Assembly: GCA_002286715.1 (NCBI GenBank)
Contig: NSJX01000015.1
Coordinates: forward strand, 125,313 to 189,312
Direction: 5' to 3'
Source: Dentipellis sp. KUC8613
Taxonomy: Eukaryota > Basidiomycota > Agaricomycetes > Russulales > Hericiaceae
DNA: 64,000 nucleotides
This document shows positions 11,505-21,677 of this stretch, piece after piece (positions within the stretch are counted from its first letter, which is position 1; every line of letters starts with the position of its first letter). The notes under the pieces were generated by a model. The model ran no database searches, was not told the DNA's origin, and saw only the letters and a list, made by a program, of their open reading frames with translations. The translations under genes were made by a program, and so were the position numbers.

Positions 11505-12541
11505 ATGCGGTATACACTCACATTTGACACCTTCTTAGCAGCTGCTTGTCTTGGACTTTCGGCCCCTGCATCAGTTTGGGGCATTCCGTTTCCTCGTGGT
11601 CATGAACCTCCCGCAATTCATATCGACTCAACGGAGGCTTTGCATTACTCTGCGTCAGTCATCCCTGAATTTCATTCTTGTGAACAAGGATATTGAAGTT
11701 ATGCATGATCCTAGAAATATATCCCGACGAGCGGCTTCTTCTTTCACGCTCCCTCTGACACCCGTATCAATCATCGATAATATTGACATGGGCTATACCA
11801 TCTTGGTGAATGTCGGCACGAATCCCACTCCATACACCATGCTCATGGACACCGGGTCCTCGGAGTTTTGGCTCATTAGCAATACATGCCCACAGCGTGT
11901 AAGCCCTCAATTCGGATTCAGATTCCCCGGTGACTTACGTTTTATCTGCAGGGTCGCCGTGTTCCCATCGGCCCTTCGACTTCGCAGACTTTCCGATCTT
12001 TAGGCGAAGGATGGGATATCAAATATTCAGATGGTAGCAGTGTGACTGGTTCTTTCGTTTCGGATAATGTCGCTATCGACAGCCGGATTCTTCCTGGGTT
12101 CCAGTTCGAAACCGCCGACACATTGGAAGGTGCTCTGACCACCGAGACTGACTATGATGGGGTCATGGGATTCGGTTTCCCTGTAAGCTTGTCTACTATA
12201 CTTCATCCGTGAGGGGCTCTGAATGTCCATATCTTGCGAACAGGATTCCTCGGAAACCGATGCACCGACCATTCTAGATGCTCTCGTGAGCGCAGGTTTC
12301 ATATCAAGTCGCATGACCGGCTGGAAATTGTCGCACAACATTGACAGTCGAAATGACGGCGAAATCACGTTCGGCGAGGAGAATACCGCCAGATTCTTCA
12401 AGGACACACAAGTGTTCGTGCAGAACCTCCCCGAGGAAGAGAAAGAGCACTGGAGGTTCAGCATCGACGGGATTTTGATAGATGGGTCCCAGGTTATCCT
12501 GGCGCGCGTCGGGGCCATCAGTACTTTGGCCGCGTCCTGAG
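11505..12541 (+). pseudogene. A1 aspartic protease, 5' half, truncated by transposon insertion
   Basis: Secreted pepsin-family endopeptidase interrupted after its first lobe. The start gives a hydrophobic signal-like segment (TFLAAACLGLSAPASVWG). Splicing from about 11655 to 11718 joins LHYSA to NISRRAASSF. The first catalytic motif is canonical (MLMDTGSSEFWL). Further exons give CPQR|GRRVPIGPSTSQ, the flap-region segment IKYSDGSSVTGSF, DGVMGFGFP and TILDALVSAGFISS. The frame then runs to LARVGAISTLAAS and stops at a TGA right at the transposon edge (12538-12540). The second active-site Asp is missing from this half and lies beyond the insertion at 18748-19108. No earlier frameshift or stop was found, so the gene was probably functional before the insertion. 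Confidence 0.85.
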
Positions 12542-12542
12542 G

Positions 12543-12625
12543 CCCTGAACGCCCTGAAGCACCACCTTTCAGGACGTTCAGGGCGTTCAGGACATTCAGG
12601 ACGTTCGGGACATTCAGGCTCTCAA
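12543..12625. repeat. Left subterminal repeat array of the transposon
   Basis: Direct and inverted copies of the CCTGAAC/GTTCAGG motif are packed in about 80 bp (for example TTCAGGACGTTCAGGGCG). Such arrays are transposase-binding sites in CACTA-like elements. Confidence 0.7.
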
Positions 12626-12662
12626 AATCCTTTCGAAGAAAATGTATCATAATGTCTCAGGG

Positions 12663-15600
12663 CTAACGCAGAATACATTCATGAGTATGATAATCTATAT
12701 AGTGATTTACGTAGTAACCCTTGAAAGCAATGTGCGAATCAGTACGTCGGAAACCAACAGGAAGCCTTGTCTGTCCATAGACTGGGATAAGGTGGCAAGC
12801 TCGGACAAGACAATCCATGTGAACGACACCAATGGTACGTTTATCATTGGACTTCTCGGGGAGAACTACCCACATTCCCGTGTCGGGGTCCGGTGCATTG
12901 CCGTCAGGCATGTACCAATTCACTATCGCACATGGATAGATCGCGTCCTGATGCATGAAGGACACAAACCGTTGTATCCTCGCCACTAGCATGCCACCCA
13001 TTGGATCCGTTGTTTCACCGTTCTGTACAAGAACAGTATCGCGCTGTTCACCCTCGCCATACCACATGGCCGTGGACCTGATTCTCTCGGAATGCATTCC
13101 ACCTCGGCCTGAGAGCTCACTAGGAGCATAGAATGTTGCGACCGCAGACTTGTAGATGCGGACTGTCGAGCCAATCACGGGTAGGTCTGAATCTAGAATA
13201 TCTTGAGATGAATGATTGTCATCGCCATAAAGCTGGTCATATAGGAATCGGCGAAAATGGAGTTCAAGTGCCGTGTCGCCGACTTCAAGGGCAAGTTCTT
13301 GCAATTTTTGTGAATATGCTACAGACAGCGTCAGATAACAGCTTCAATGCAAAAGCACACAGCGTACCAGATTTCTTCGCAAGTTTAACAGATGACTCTG
13401 CACGCAGTCCATCTGCGTCCGTGACTTCACCCCTCACATCATCCGTGTCTTCTTCAACCCAATCTAATCCAGCCTCTCGCTGAGCAGCCATAACAAAGCT
13501 ACCATCGAGCATTCCTCGACGCCCAAATTCGGTTCGTGCAGCCGCAAGTTTTGCAAGACGTGTATTTGTTTTGATAATTTGAGCTAGCGGCTTGTTGCGG
13601 CTCGAGCGACACCACGGTTCCTTCACGGCCTTGATATGTTTTGACTCGGTGATGGAGGAGCATAGTCCATTTGGTGATGCAAAGAGTCGTATACCGGGAA
13701 CGTAATGCCTGAGGGAATGCTGTCGGGGTAATGAAAAGCCATCTGCGCGAGAACCCTCTTCTCGGAAAACTTCACGGTCTCTTTGGAATTGAGAGAGGGC
13801 ATCTTGCATAGATGTGAGAGCAGCCTCGTCATGTGACGAGCGCCGAGCTAGGTAACAAAAATCAAGGAAAGCCTTGAGGCAGCGGACCATGCGCACAGGA
13901 ACGTGCCCACAGATAGCCGGCAGATATACCTGACTCGGCGATATACCGTTAGTGACACAGGAGCTAATATGGATGGCTGAATGCTGGATACCTTCATCAG
14001 AGCTTTTGAATCATCCCCTGTCCACTGCTTGAAGTTGCAGCCTTCAGGAAATCGACGGAGGCCCGGAAATGCGGGTACTGCAGCAATTCTACCACAAGAG
14101 TTCATATCAATTCCGTCCTCATAGTATATTGCAACTCACCGTCGATCAATGTCGTCCATGATGCGATCCCCTTCTGCTTTGCCGTGCTTCACATGTAGAT
14201 ATTCTTCGACCCATGTAACAAGGTGATCCTTGAATGTGCCTTTAATGACTTGGTGCAGAAGATCGGGTGATAAGAGCTCGTAGATGTCAGCACAAGGGAA
14301 ATGGAACGTGAATGGCTTTGAACTGTACATCAGAACCACAAACTGATCAACTGAGTTCTTAGTGCCGCAGCATACCAAAACATCGGTGGCGATACCAAAT
14401 GCTTCCCACAAATCGGCCGCATCGTACGTATTGAGGAGAACTTCAGTGTGACGTCGAAAACGGGGGCCTGAATCGAGGTCTAATAGCTCAAGATCCTCGG
14501 GACATGCGCGGCATCTGCACCGGTGATGAGGTGATGCATGCAACGGAAGCTGAATACTAGTACTTACTTTGGGCACCAATTTTGAACAATTCCTGCAAGA
14601 TATACTTGTTCAGGATAGTCGGCAATGAACGGACCAATCTCAAATACAGCACGGCGCCAGTGGCCATCTGGGCAGCGTAGAACCACGGGCTCCGTCATTC
14701 CATCCCGCAGAGGCATCATGATATGCGCCAACGAAGTGTGGTATAGTTGCTTTCGGAAGAGTCGAAAGTCGTCATCGTCAGTGAATTGCCGTGCAGCTGT
14801 CCATTATGGTATGATATGAGACATCAAGGAATTCAAGACCGGTTCAGGGAGTCTCTTACCTTTAGGAATTGACAGAAAAGCAATTGGGATCAGCACTTCT
14901 CCGTGCGCTCGGCGTTCTTGGTTTGTGACGTTCCCGATCGACATGTAGACTGGATGAAACTCTGTATTCCCTGTCGCAACTGATACGGTGGTTTTGTCCG
15001 CACCAAGGATGATAGGAACTAGCATAGTGCCATCCATGTTTGGACAGTCGTGGGCAATCTCATCCTGAGTCATGTGAGACGTAACATGTTAGCATGAACC
15101 CAGGATGGGAATTGAGAACGCACTGATTTTTTCCACACCCATCGACCCGACATCATGTCCGAGTAACGTTGCTTATGTGGACCTGTGTACTCCTCAAAAG
15201 GACACGTATGAAAGCTACCGTCGAACTCGGTATTCGATAACATGGTCCGAACAACTTGCAGTGTGTTGCGTGCATGTATAACATAGGTTTCCCGTTTCCA
15301 TGATGCAGATGTGTCGTCAATCGGCCCATTATACCTGACTGAGAATGACTGCCATGATACTTCACCATAGTCAATGGCGTCAATAGTCTCGAGAAGATGA
15401 TCTGCATTCTGAAACATGGGTTTTCCGTCTTTGCCATGGACAAGGCACTCGCGGGCCCCAAGAATTTCGAGCAGGGTGTTCACATCACCAACAGAGGTCT
15501 GCATCTTCTCAAATACAAGTTGGGCAAAATGGAAAGAAGGGCGGTCGTCGAAAGGCGCCCAGTCATGCCCATCGTCGAGAGGCTCCGGCGGAGTCCCAGG

Positions 15601-15818
15601 TGCAAGATATTTGCCATAGCGGTCACAAGGTCTTCCTGTTGCACGAATGAGCATCGAAGCGAGCTGAAGATGCTGGACTTACCGGTGAGTATAGGGTGAT
15701 ATCGGAAATGTGAAGCCGTTGCTGCTGGCAGAGGATTCCTATGGATCAAATTTCGGTGCCTCGTGAATGCAGAGGCATTGCTGAAAGGCCGGTGGCAGGA
15801 GTTGCAGTAGAAAACCAT
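12663..15818 (-). CDS. Plavaka transposase
   Basis: DNA transposase of the Plavaka group common in mushrooms. The ATG at 15818 opens with a C2H2 finger (CNSCHRPFSNASAFTRH). Downstream exons carry family landmarks in order: PSFHFAQLVFEKMQTS, YSDMMSGRWVWKK, DCPNMDGTMLVPIILGADKT, HPVYMSIGNVTNQERR with HGEVLIPIAFLSIPK, ADLWEAFGIATDVL, CADIYELLSPDLLHQVIKG, NFKQWTGDDSKALMKVYLP, and the C-terminal block FYAPSELSGRGGM through DPDTGMWVVLPEKS to HLIPVYG and YYVNHYIDYH. It has several introns of roughly 50-65 nt. I see no internal stop or frameshift in the exons followed. An earlier ATG at 15998 is less likely because the finger motif follows the 15818 ATG directly. Confidence 0.85.
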
Positions 15819-15973
15819 TATAACAAGGGGAGGGAGCTGGCTCGATGATAAGCGTGAGGTGATGTCTTTGCCTACAGAGGTAATCAGGTGAGCAACTTGT
15901 TGAATCGTGCGATTTGTGCACTGCCAGAAATTTGGTAAAGTCCGTTCCCTGCCATGTCTTGTTAGCAACCACC

Positions 15974-18276
15974 ATGATACCCCCCCGTCGAGTGACACGC
16001 CGCAGTGCCCAACTCACCGCTGCTTCTCAAACTCCACCCATTCTCGAGGACTCAACACCGGCTATGCCTGTGGAGAAAAGTCACCAGAGACCTGCAAAGA
16101 AAAATAACAAGAACCTCGAACCTGTTGTCGAAGCTCAAATCCCTACATCAAATGTGTCAGAGCCGTGAGTGTGATCTCAAGCTGCTGTGATGGCACCCTC
16201 ACCATGTAGTTGCAGTATCCCTCATGAGAGGCAACTGCATCCATCAAATAATCCACACCCCGCCAATGCAGCCGGTTTGTATAAGCGCACTCAGGCGGAA
16301 ATATCAAAGGACGCCGCTCTGAAGCGAACAGTCAAAGAGGCTCGCCTGAAAGAGCTTGAGGCTCAAGTTGAGGAGCGAAGACACCTCCAGGAAGAAGGCG
16401 CACGGGAGCTTGCTGCACTAGAAGATGAACGTCGTCGGGAAGAGCTTTTGGAGGAGGCAGAGCTCCAGAGATACATACCTGTCGACCCTGATCATCACGA
16501 TTGTGCGGAGGGAGAAGAGGTTGACACCAGAGATGGTGGCCATATCGATGCCGTCACAAACCATTCTGATGAAACCGTCAGTACCGTCGCCCCCAAAAAG
16601 GTAAGTCCTGCTGTCCCGTTTGGTGCTCCACTCATCGGATACCGAAACCCTCACAGAGCGCTCGAGACAAGCGGCAAGAGCAAGTTCTTGAGATCCGGAC
16701 CACGATCGCGGACAACCGTAAAACTCAAGTCGGCGGCACAAAAGGCATGAAGCATGCCCACCTTTCTCTAGAGGGTGAAGTAGAGTAAGTACATCAATGA
16801 CTACGGTGAATGTTGCACGATCTGACAGTCCACTCACAGATCATCTTCGAGATCTGCTGCAAAGCGCACAAAGACGCCCGCAACCATGTCAGCGTTCGAT
16901 CCAGCCTGGCTCCAAGGCCAAGCGAACGTGCAGAAATCTGCTGGCACGAAACCGATGAGTATCCAAGCTGCCACAACCACGACGGAAACCAGAGGTAACT
17001 CGAGTCGCAATGCAGTTCCGGGATCGGCTTTCGCAGATGAAGATGTGATGGCCGTACGACCTTCTGAAGTTAACATGAGTCGGCTGGCAGGGCACAAGGG
17101 GCGCAGTAAACAAGTATGTTATGTTACCGATATTGCGAAAAATATGCTCGTTGATATCTGCTACGTACAGCTTGTCAAGGTTGTTTCTGGGAGCCAACTG
17201 CCGGAGCAGGCCGTCCTATCTCTTGGGATGACTGCGCCCGTTGAAAGTTTTCAAGCGAAGAAGCAGTTCAAGATAGAAGTCGACTCACCGAGCAGAACTA
17301 GAGGGCAAGACCAGCTTCCAGCTTGGGTCACGTCAAAGTATAAGACGTCCCTCCTACCGACACTCATTGATTTCTTTGGCTTGCAGGAGGATCTGTGGGA
17401 TCTCAACGGATACGATGGCGACGTATTTGTTCACATTTTGAGGATAGTCGCGAACGAGCTATACCCAACGCAATTCTACGAGCCCACAAAGGGCGGAGAC
17501 GACAAGCTATACACTCTTGTATGTTGAATAGTCATTGCGGTAACACAACTTGACTTTGCTGTAGGCACGCCAGGCTGTAGGTGATGCACGGCGCAAGATT
17601 CAGACTCGCGCGCTGAAGATGGTGAAGGCCCACATCCAGCAAGCAACTAACAACAATGTCATAGCAGTCCGGGCATACGTGGAGCGCGCCATCAAGAAAA
17701 GCAACGGAGCCGCCTTCTGGGCCGAACCTGATCCCAAGGTTTGTTTTATCGTTAAACTCTTTCGTGATTCTCTAGTAACAGCTCGCTGACAACAATGGTA
17801 GGACCCGAGATACGCATTCCAATCAGAGTTTATTGCTGCTGGTCTCGCAGAGCATGTCCGAGACACCAGAGGATCAATTCTCCCAGAGCATGGACAGTTT
17901 CCGGCCGGTGCTTTTATTCTTTCAGTCATTGCTGTGAGTATCATGTTCTTATCATGTGATGGTTTCATTGATCAGTCTTTTTCTGCAGTCGCTTCGAGCC
18001 TTCAAAATGCATAGCACCGGGGTTTACATTGCCGGCAAGGCATTTTCAGCTGCTAATATGAGCGTCACACATTCAGAATGGTACAAATCCTATTCGATAC
18101 AGCAATTCCTTTCGAAGCCGCATCGTCAAGATGAGCTAATGGCCCGTGTCAAAGTGCATGTTGCGCAGTTGGACGGGACCCAGCACATCACGCCTCAAGC
18201 CAGCAGCCCTGACGAAAGTGACGACGATATGATTGTGGACTGTAGCAGCCCGCCGCCAACTTATGATTCCACGTAA
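15974..18276 (+). CDS. Transposon-borne accessory protein (possibly DUF6532-type)
   Basis: Divergent partner gene of the transposase, starting 155 bp away. The N-terminal half is basic, then glutamate-rich with a long predicted coiled coil (LKELEAQVEERRHLQEEGA to EELLEEAELQRYI). The C-terminal half is globular: WVTSKYKTSLLPTLIDFFG, FVHILRIVANELYP, ARRKIQTRALKMVKAHIQ, DPRYAFQSEFIAAGLAEHVR and a tail ending in DESDDDMIVDCSS. This pattern resembles proteins annotated as DUF6532 that accompany Plavaka and other basidiomycete transposons; that family name is from memory and is tentative. Exons join across short introns at about 16175, 16600, 17518, 17740 and 17935. Molecular role is unknown; it may help transposition or bind DNA. 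Confidence 0.65.
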
Positions 18277-18596
18277 CACAGAGCTTCTTACTCTTCAGCT
18301 GACCTATAGCCTCTAGTTTGGATTGGCATGCAGACTATATCCCTTGTTTAACTGCATGCATCGTAATTTGCCTTATTCTTTGGTTATAGTTGCCGCCGCT
18401 GCCCGATGCCTACTCATTCACAGACGACAGTACACTCATTTCTAGTCCGAGTCATTCATTTACTCCGCTGGTCTCTATAGCAAAGGAGGTGCAGGAATGT
18501 GACGCCGTAGTTAGTCCTCTGCACCCTAATCTTTCGTATTTCACAATAGATAATTGGCTATTACTACCTGTCTCCCCGAAGAGGCGATAACCTAAA

Positions 18597-18746
18597 CGGC
18601 CTGCATGACCTGAATGACCTGAACACCCTGAACATGTCGAGAGTAGCTTGTCCTGAACAAGGATTGACATAGCCTGAAAACTGAAGCCTGAACGTCCTGG
18701 ACCAACCTGAAATGCCCATATATGGAAGCTTTCAGGGTGTTCAGGG
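18597..18746. repeat. Right subterminal repeat array of the transposon
   Basis: At least eight copies of a CCTGAA-type motif (for example CCTGAATGACCTGAACACCC) precede the terminal inverted repeat. The arrangement mirrors the left end. Confidence 0.7.
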
Positions 18747-18747
18747 C

Positions 18748-19108
18748 GAAAGCCGAAGTACTGATGGGCATCATCGACACTGGCACCAGCGCGCTTTACA
18801 TGCACCCCCTCGATGCACTCGCAATACACAGTGCGATTTCGGGGGTCGTGGAGCTGACGGACGACTCGTATGCGATTCCGTGTGTTACCCAGTCGAAGCT
18901 ATCGATTACCATCAACGGTTTCCCATTCGATGTGGATCCGCGTGACATCGTTGCGAATCCCATTGGAAGTGGCATCTGCTATTCCAGTATTGTTTCGGAC
19001 CCGGAAAGGAGGCCAGGAGAGATGGTCATAGGAACGGCGTTCTTGAAAAATGTATACTTTACTCTCGATGTCACTCGCGACCGCATAGGGTTCGCGAAGT
19101 TGCGTTAG
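18748..19108 (+). pseudogene. A1 aspartic protease, 3' half, separated by the transposon
   Basis: Immediately after the right transposon end the frame reads AKAEVLMGIIDTGTSALYM, containing the second catalytic Asp motif (DTGT). It continues through SITINGFPFDVDPRDIV, GSGICYSSIV, MVIGTAFLKNVYFTLDV and DRIGFAKLR, the normal C-terminus of a pepsin-like enzyme. It is the continuation of the gene starting at 11505. With no promoter or signal peptide of its own it should be silent or yield only a fragment. Confidence 0.88.
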
Positions 19109-19444
19109 ATTTGCTTCAATGATCACGAACAATGTATCCGTCGTATGGCTTTGAGAGTCGCATTGGAAAAGATGCAGGAGCAGTCCTGAAAGGCCAGTAC
19201 TGATACGTGCACATTGGACCTACATCGCTTGGTCGCATATGCAGCCATCGGGGCCGCGGTGGGTCTTCCGCTTGATATCCCTGCTGATGCTTTGAATGCA
19301 CCCAGGTGATTACAGTCTCACTGAAGCATGACTACACATTGGACTCGACGCTGAGAATCGAACAAACAGGATTACAATCAGTCTTTCATGACTGTCCCAG
19401 GAATACACTATACAATATTCAAATTCAAATTACCGCCCCGGGCC
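19109..19444. other. Intergenic, no feature seen
   Basis: Spacer between the convergent protease 3' end and the deacetylase pseudogene. It holds no recognisable coding segment. Confidence 0.5.
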
Positions 19445-20973
19445 CTAATTTGCCCGCATCCAAACCTGGCGACCTTTCACCCACGTGCTCTGGACATTGC
19501 CTTGCTTGTCGAGCACCACGAGATCCGCAACTGCGCCAGGATGCAATGTCCCCTTTGTCTTTTCAATTCCGAGACATCTGATCGTAGAGCTTGGAACCCT
19601 CCTTGACGAACTGCTTCCCGTCCTGCCACTCGTGGACACCGTCCTTCAGATTCGGATCGAGAATCTTCATCACTGAAGTGTCGCCATGCTTGAGATTGGG
19701 CATTCCTGAGAGACTCTCAATCGAACTTACTATCTGTAATCAGAATGCATCCATCGGGATACACATTGTACGCCAGCTACCGAGGGCCAGGAATCGTCAG
19801 CCTCAATCAAGATCGCTAGATATAGAAGATAAACAAACATACCCCAACTGAATTTGGGTGTGAATGTACGCCGTCGACGATCAGCTCATAGAACAGACGC
19901 TCGAAGTCCATATCCGCGACTTGGCCCTTCTCGAGATGAAGCTCCGGGCGGCTGTTCTGCCTGCTGTGTTGCAGGGAGGGCACGCGCGAGGCGAGGCACG
20001 TGGCCCTCACGACGGGTGACATGGGCGGCGTGACAATGTCGTCCAACGCCTCCAACGTGCCTGCGCCGTGGTCGGGCTCACCAAGCTCACAGGGCGTGGG
20101 CACCTGTGACACCAGCGCGGCTGCAGCAGGCGGGGAGAAGGACGGAGAGAGGTGGGGCGAAGCGCTGAGGAGGCCAATAATAGATGGGTCGCGGCGGTGG
20201 AGTTGTGGCATTGCGTTGAAGAGGTGGGTAATGAGGCGCGCGTCCTCGACTCAGTGAAAGGCCTCACTAGCAGAGGCATCGTTTACTCGATCGGCCACAG
20301 GTACATCCGTATTGCTTTCTTAATTGTGCCTCCTAGTTGCTTATGATAATGTATGCGCAGTATTGCGACGACGGACATCGCGACAGAGGCAGTGCGCCGA
20401 GGTGCCTTCGACTTCAGGTGCGGCGGTGATAACATGCACGCCGAGCGTGCCATTGTCTGCGCCGCTGCCCATGAGCCAGTCTTCGCTCTCGGCGAGGTTA
20501 TCCGTGCCATAGACGTCCTCAAATATCTTGATGCGATCTTTCGCGGAGCGCAGGAAAGACGGTGCATGAGCGCCACGCTTTGCAAGCTGGAGGAACGGAC
20601 CCTCCGCGTGCCATCCAAGCACGCAAGCGGCATCCGGCCCGGACACCGGACGGAGTAAATGAAGCAATTTCGGGTACAGAGAAGTTTCCTGGGTCTGAGA
20701 TCTGGAGAATGAGTACATGGGTATACAGGCGGCAGATGGGAAACATACGATGATAGTAGGAAGAAATCTAGGGTATATTTAGCGCTTGACGAGAATCACG
20801 GTCGAATGCGGCGCCTCACGATGTTACGCCCGTCTCTACGATCTTCGATGCGACGTGCTTCAAACCTTGGATATAGTCTTCGTCATGACCGTCGTACACC
20901 GAGAAGCCGAAGTTGTATGCTCCGTTGATCTGGATATCTAGAAATCCAGGACTATCAAGCAATTTGAATCAGC
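19445..20973 (-). pseudogene. N-acetylglucosamine-6-phosphate deacetylase (NagA/DAC1-type) pseudogene
   Basis: Homologous to the metal-dependent amidohydrolase that deacetylates GlcNAc-6-P. Recognisable pieces on the minus strand: PGFLDIQINGAYNF (about 20955), SLYPKLLHLLRP and LGWHAEGPFLQLAKRGAHAP (about 20640-20560), VITAAPEVEG (about 20420), RLITHLFNAMPQLHRRDPSI (about 20240-20180), ELIVDGVHSHPNS (about 19870), LAYNVYPDGCILITD, LDPNLKDGVHEWQDGKQF and LGIEKTKGTLHPGAVADLVV. Three lesions are visible. The first about 60 codons are missing at 20973, where a dispersed block begins. The segment 20242-20406 is inverted. About 40 codons with a frame change are lost between GSKLY and RCLGIEK (about 19578). 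Not functional as read. Confidence 0.85.
20242..20406 (+). other. Inverted internal segment of the deacetylase pseudogene
   Basis: On the plus strand this 165-bp piece encodes SVKGLTSRGIVYSIGH, then a normal GT-AG intron (20299-20360), then SIATTDIATEAVRRGA. These are exactly the residues missing between VITAAPEVEG and RLITHLFNAM in the minus-strand gene. Re-inverting it in place would restore contiguity, so it is a clean local inversion, not an insertion. Confidence 0.85.
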
Positions 20974-21165
20974 TGTTCATGAATAATCACGGTTTCGCGC
21001 AGTAGTTGTATAAGGGAGAGAGCAACGGAACAAGAGACGGAATTCCGTGTTCTGTCGAGTCCCGGAAGGCGGACGGAGGCCGGCAGGCTCCGAGGAGGGC
21101 ACGTGACAGCGACACATCGCCTCCACGTAAGTCAGTCTAGTTGCGATCTTGGACTTATCCCCTTC
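20974..21165 (-). repeat. Dispersed block, copy B, abutting the truncated deacetylase
   Basis: About 97% identical to copy A (10000-10166 plus 10991-11026) but without the LTR. It lies in the same orientation relative to the minus-strand gene: the copied ATG-AAC of the transcription factor faces the truncated 5' end of the deacetylase pseudogene and runs into a TGA two codons later. Confidence 0.85.
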
Positions 21166-21677
21166 AGACTTGCCAAGTCCTTGGCCCTTGTCCATTACTT
21201 ATCACCTCCTATGACTCGGATAAGTATTCGTCGACATGTTGTCAATCGTACGATATATCTCCAGAATGCGTGGCCCGAACTCACTCATTTGTCATTCAGG
21301 AACCTCTGGTTTGGCCCGAGGGGTTGATACTCCTTGTCTCAGTTTCAAAACGTGAACCGCCGGCTGGAGACGTAGGTCGCCGTGCAACGCTCACAAACTC
21401 TAGTTCATCCGCCTTATGTTGCCTTACAGATCTTCGCGTTAGTCACCGAGGGCACGGGCATCTGGCCTGTGGATGAGGGACTATGTCGTCACTCGCGGAT
21501 GTTTCTACCGCCACCGCAGGCGGATGCCTAACCGATCGCGATGAATTGACCCACCACCCGCGCAGCTCTGATGATTAATCCACTTCGTACTTCCTCGGAC
21601 TGCTAGTCTGACCTCCGATTAAAAGGCCAAGCAGCAAACCATGGCTACAGTCATCTCCCTCTCGCCCAGGTTACCCC
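21166..21677. other. Upstream region of the MFS gene
   Basis: About 510 bp with no recognisable coding segment. It should contain the MFS promoter; no clear TATA box was found close to the start. Confidence 0.4.

Larger units (their letters stand above)
12542..18747. mobile_element. Plavaka-type DNA transposon (6.2 kb), complete-looking
   Basis: It is bounded by 17-bp near-perfect terminal inverted repeats: GCCCTGAACGCCCTGAA at 12542-12558 and the complement of GCCCTGAACACCCTGAA at 18731-18747, one mismatch. Both ends carry subterminal arrays of a CCTGAAYRYC-like motif, on both strands at 12543-12625 and 18597-18746. It encodes two divergent genes, a Plavaka transposase (-) and an accessory protein (+), sharing a 155-bp intergenic promoter. 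It sits inside the second half of an aspartic protease gene. I see no perfect target duplication of 3 bp or more. Coding capacity appears intact, which suggests recent insertion. Confidence 0.85.

Noticed and set aside
12542..18747. The transposon acting as a large intron of the protease gene
   Set aside because: The host frame hits a TGA at the left edge and no GT donor is placed to skip the element while joining the two halves in frame; the element encodes its own genes on both strands.
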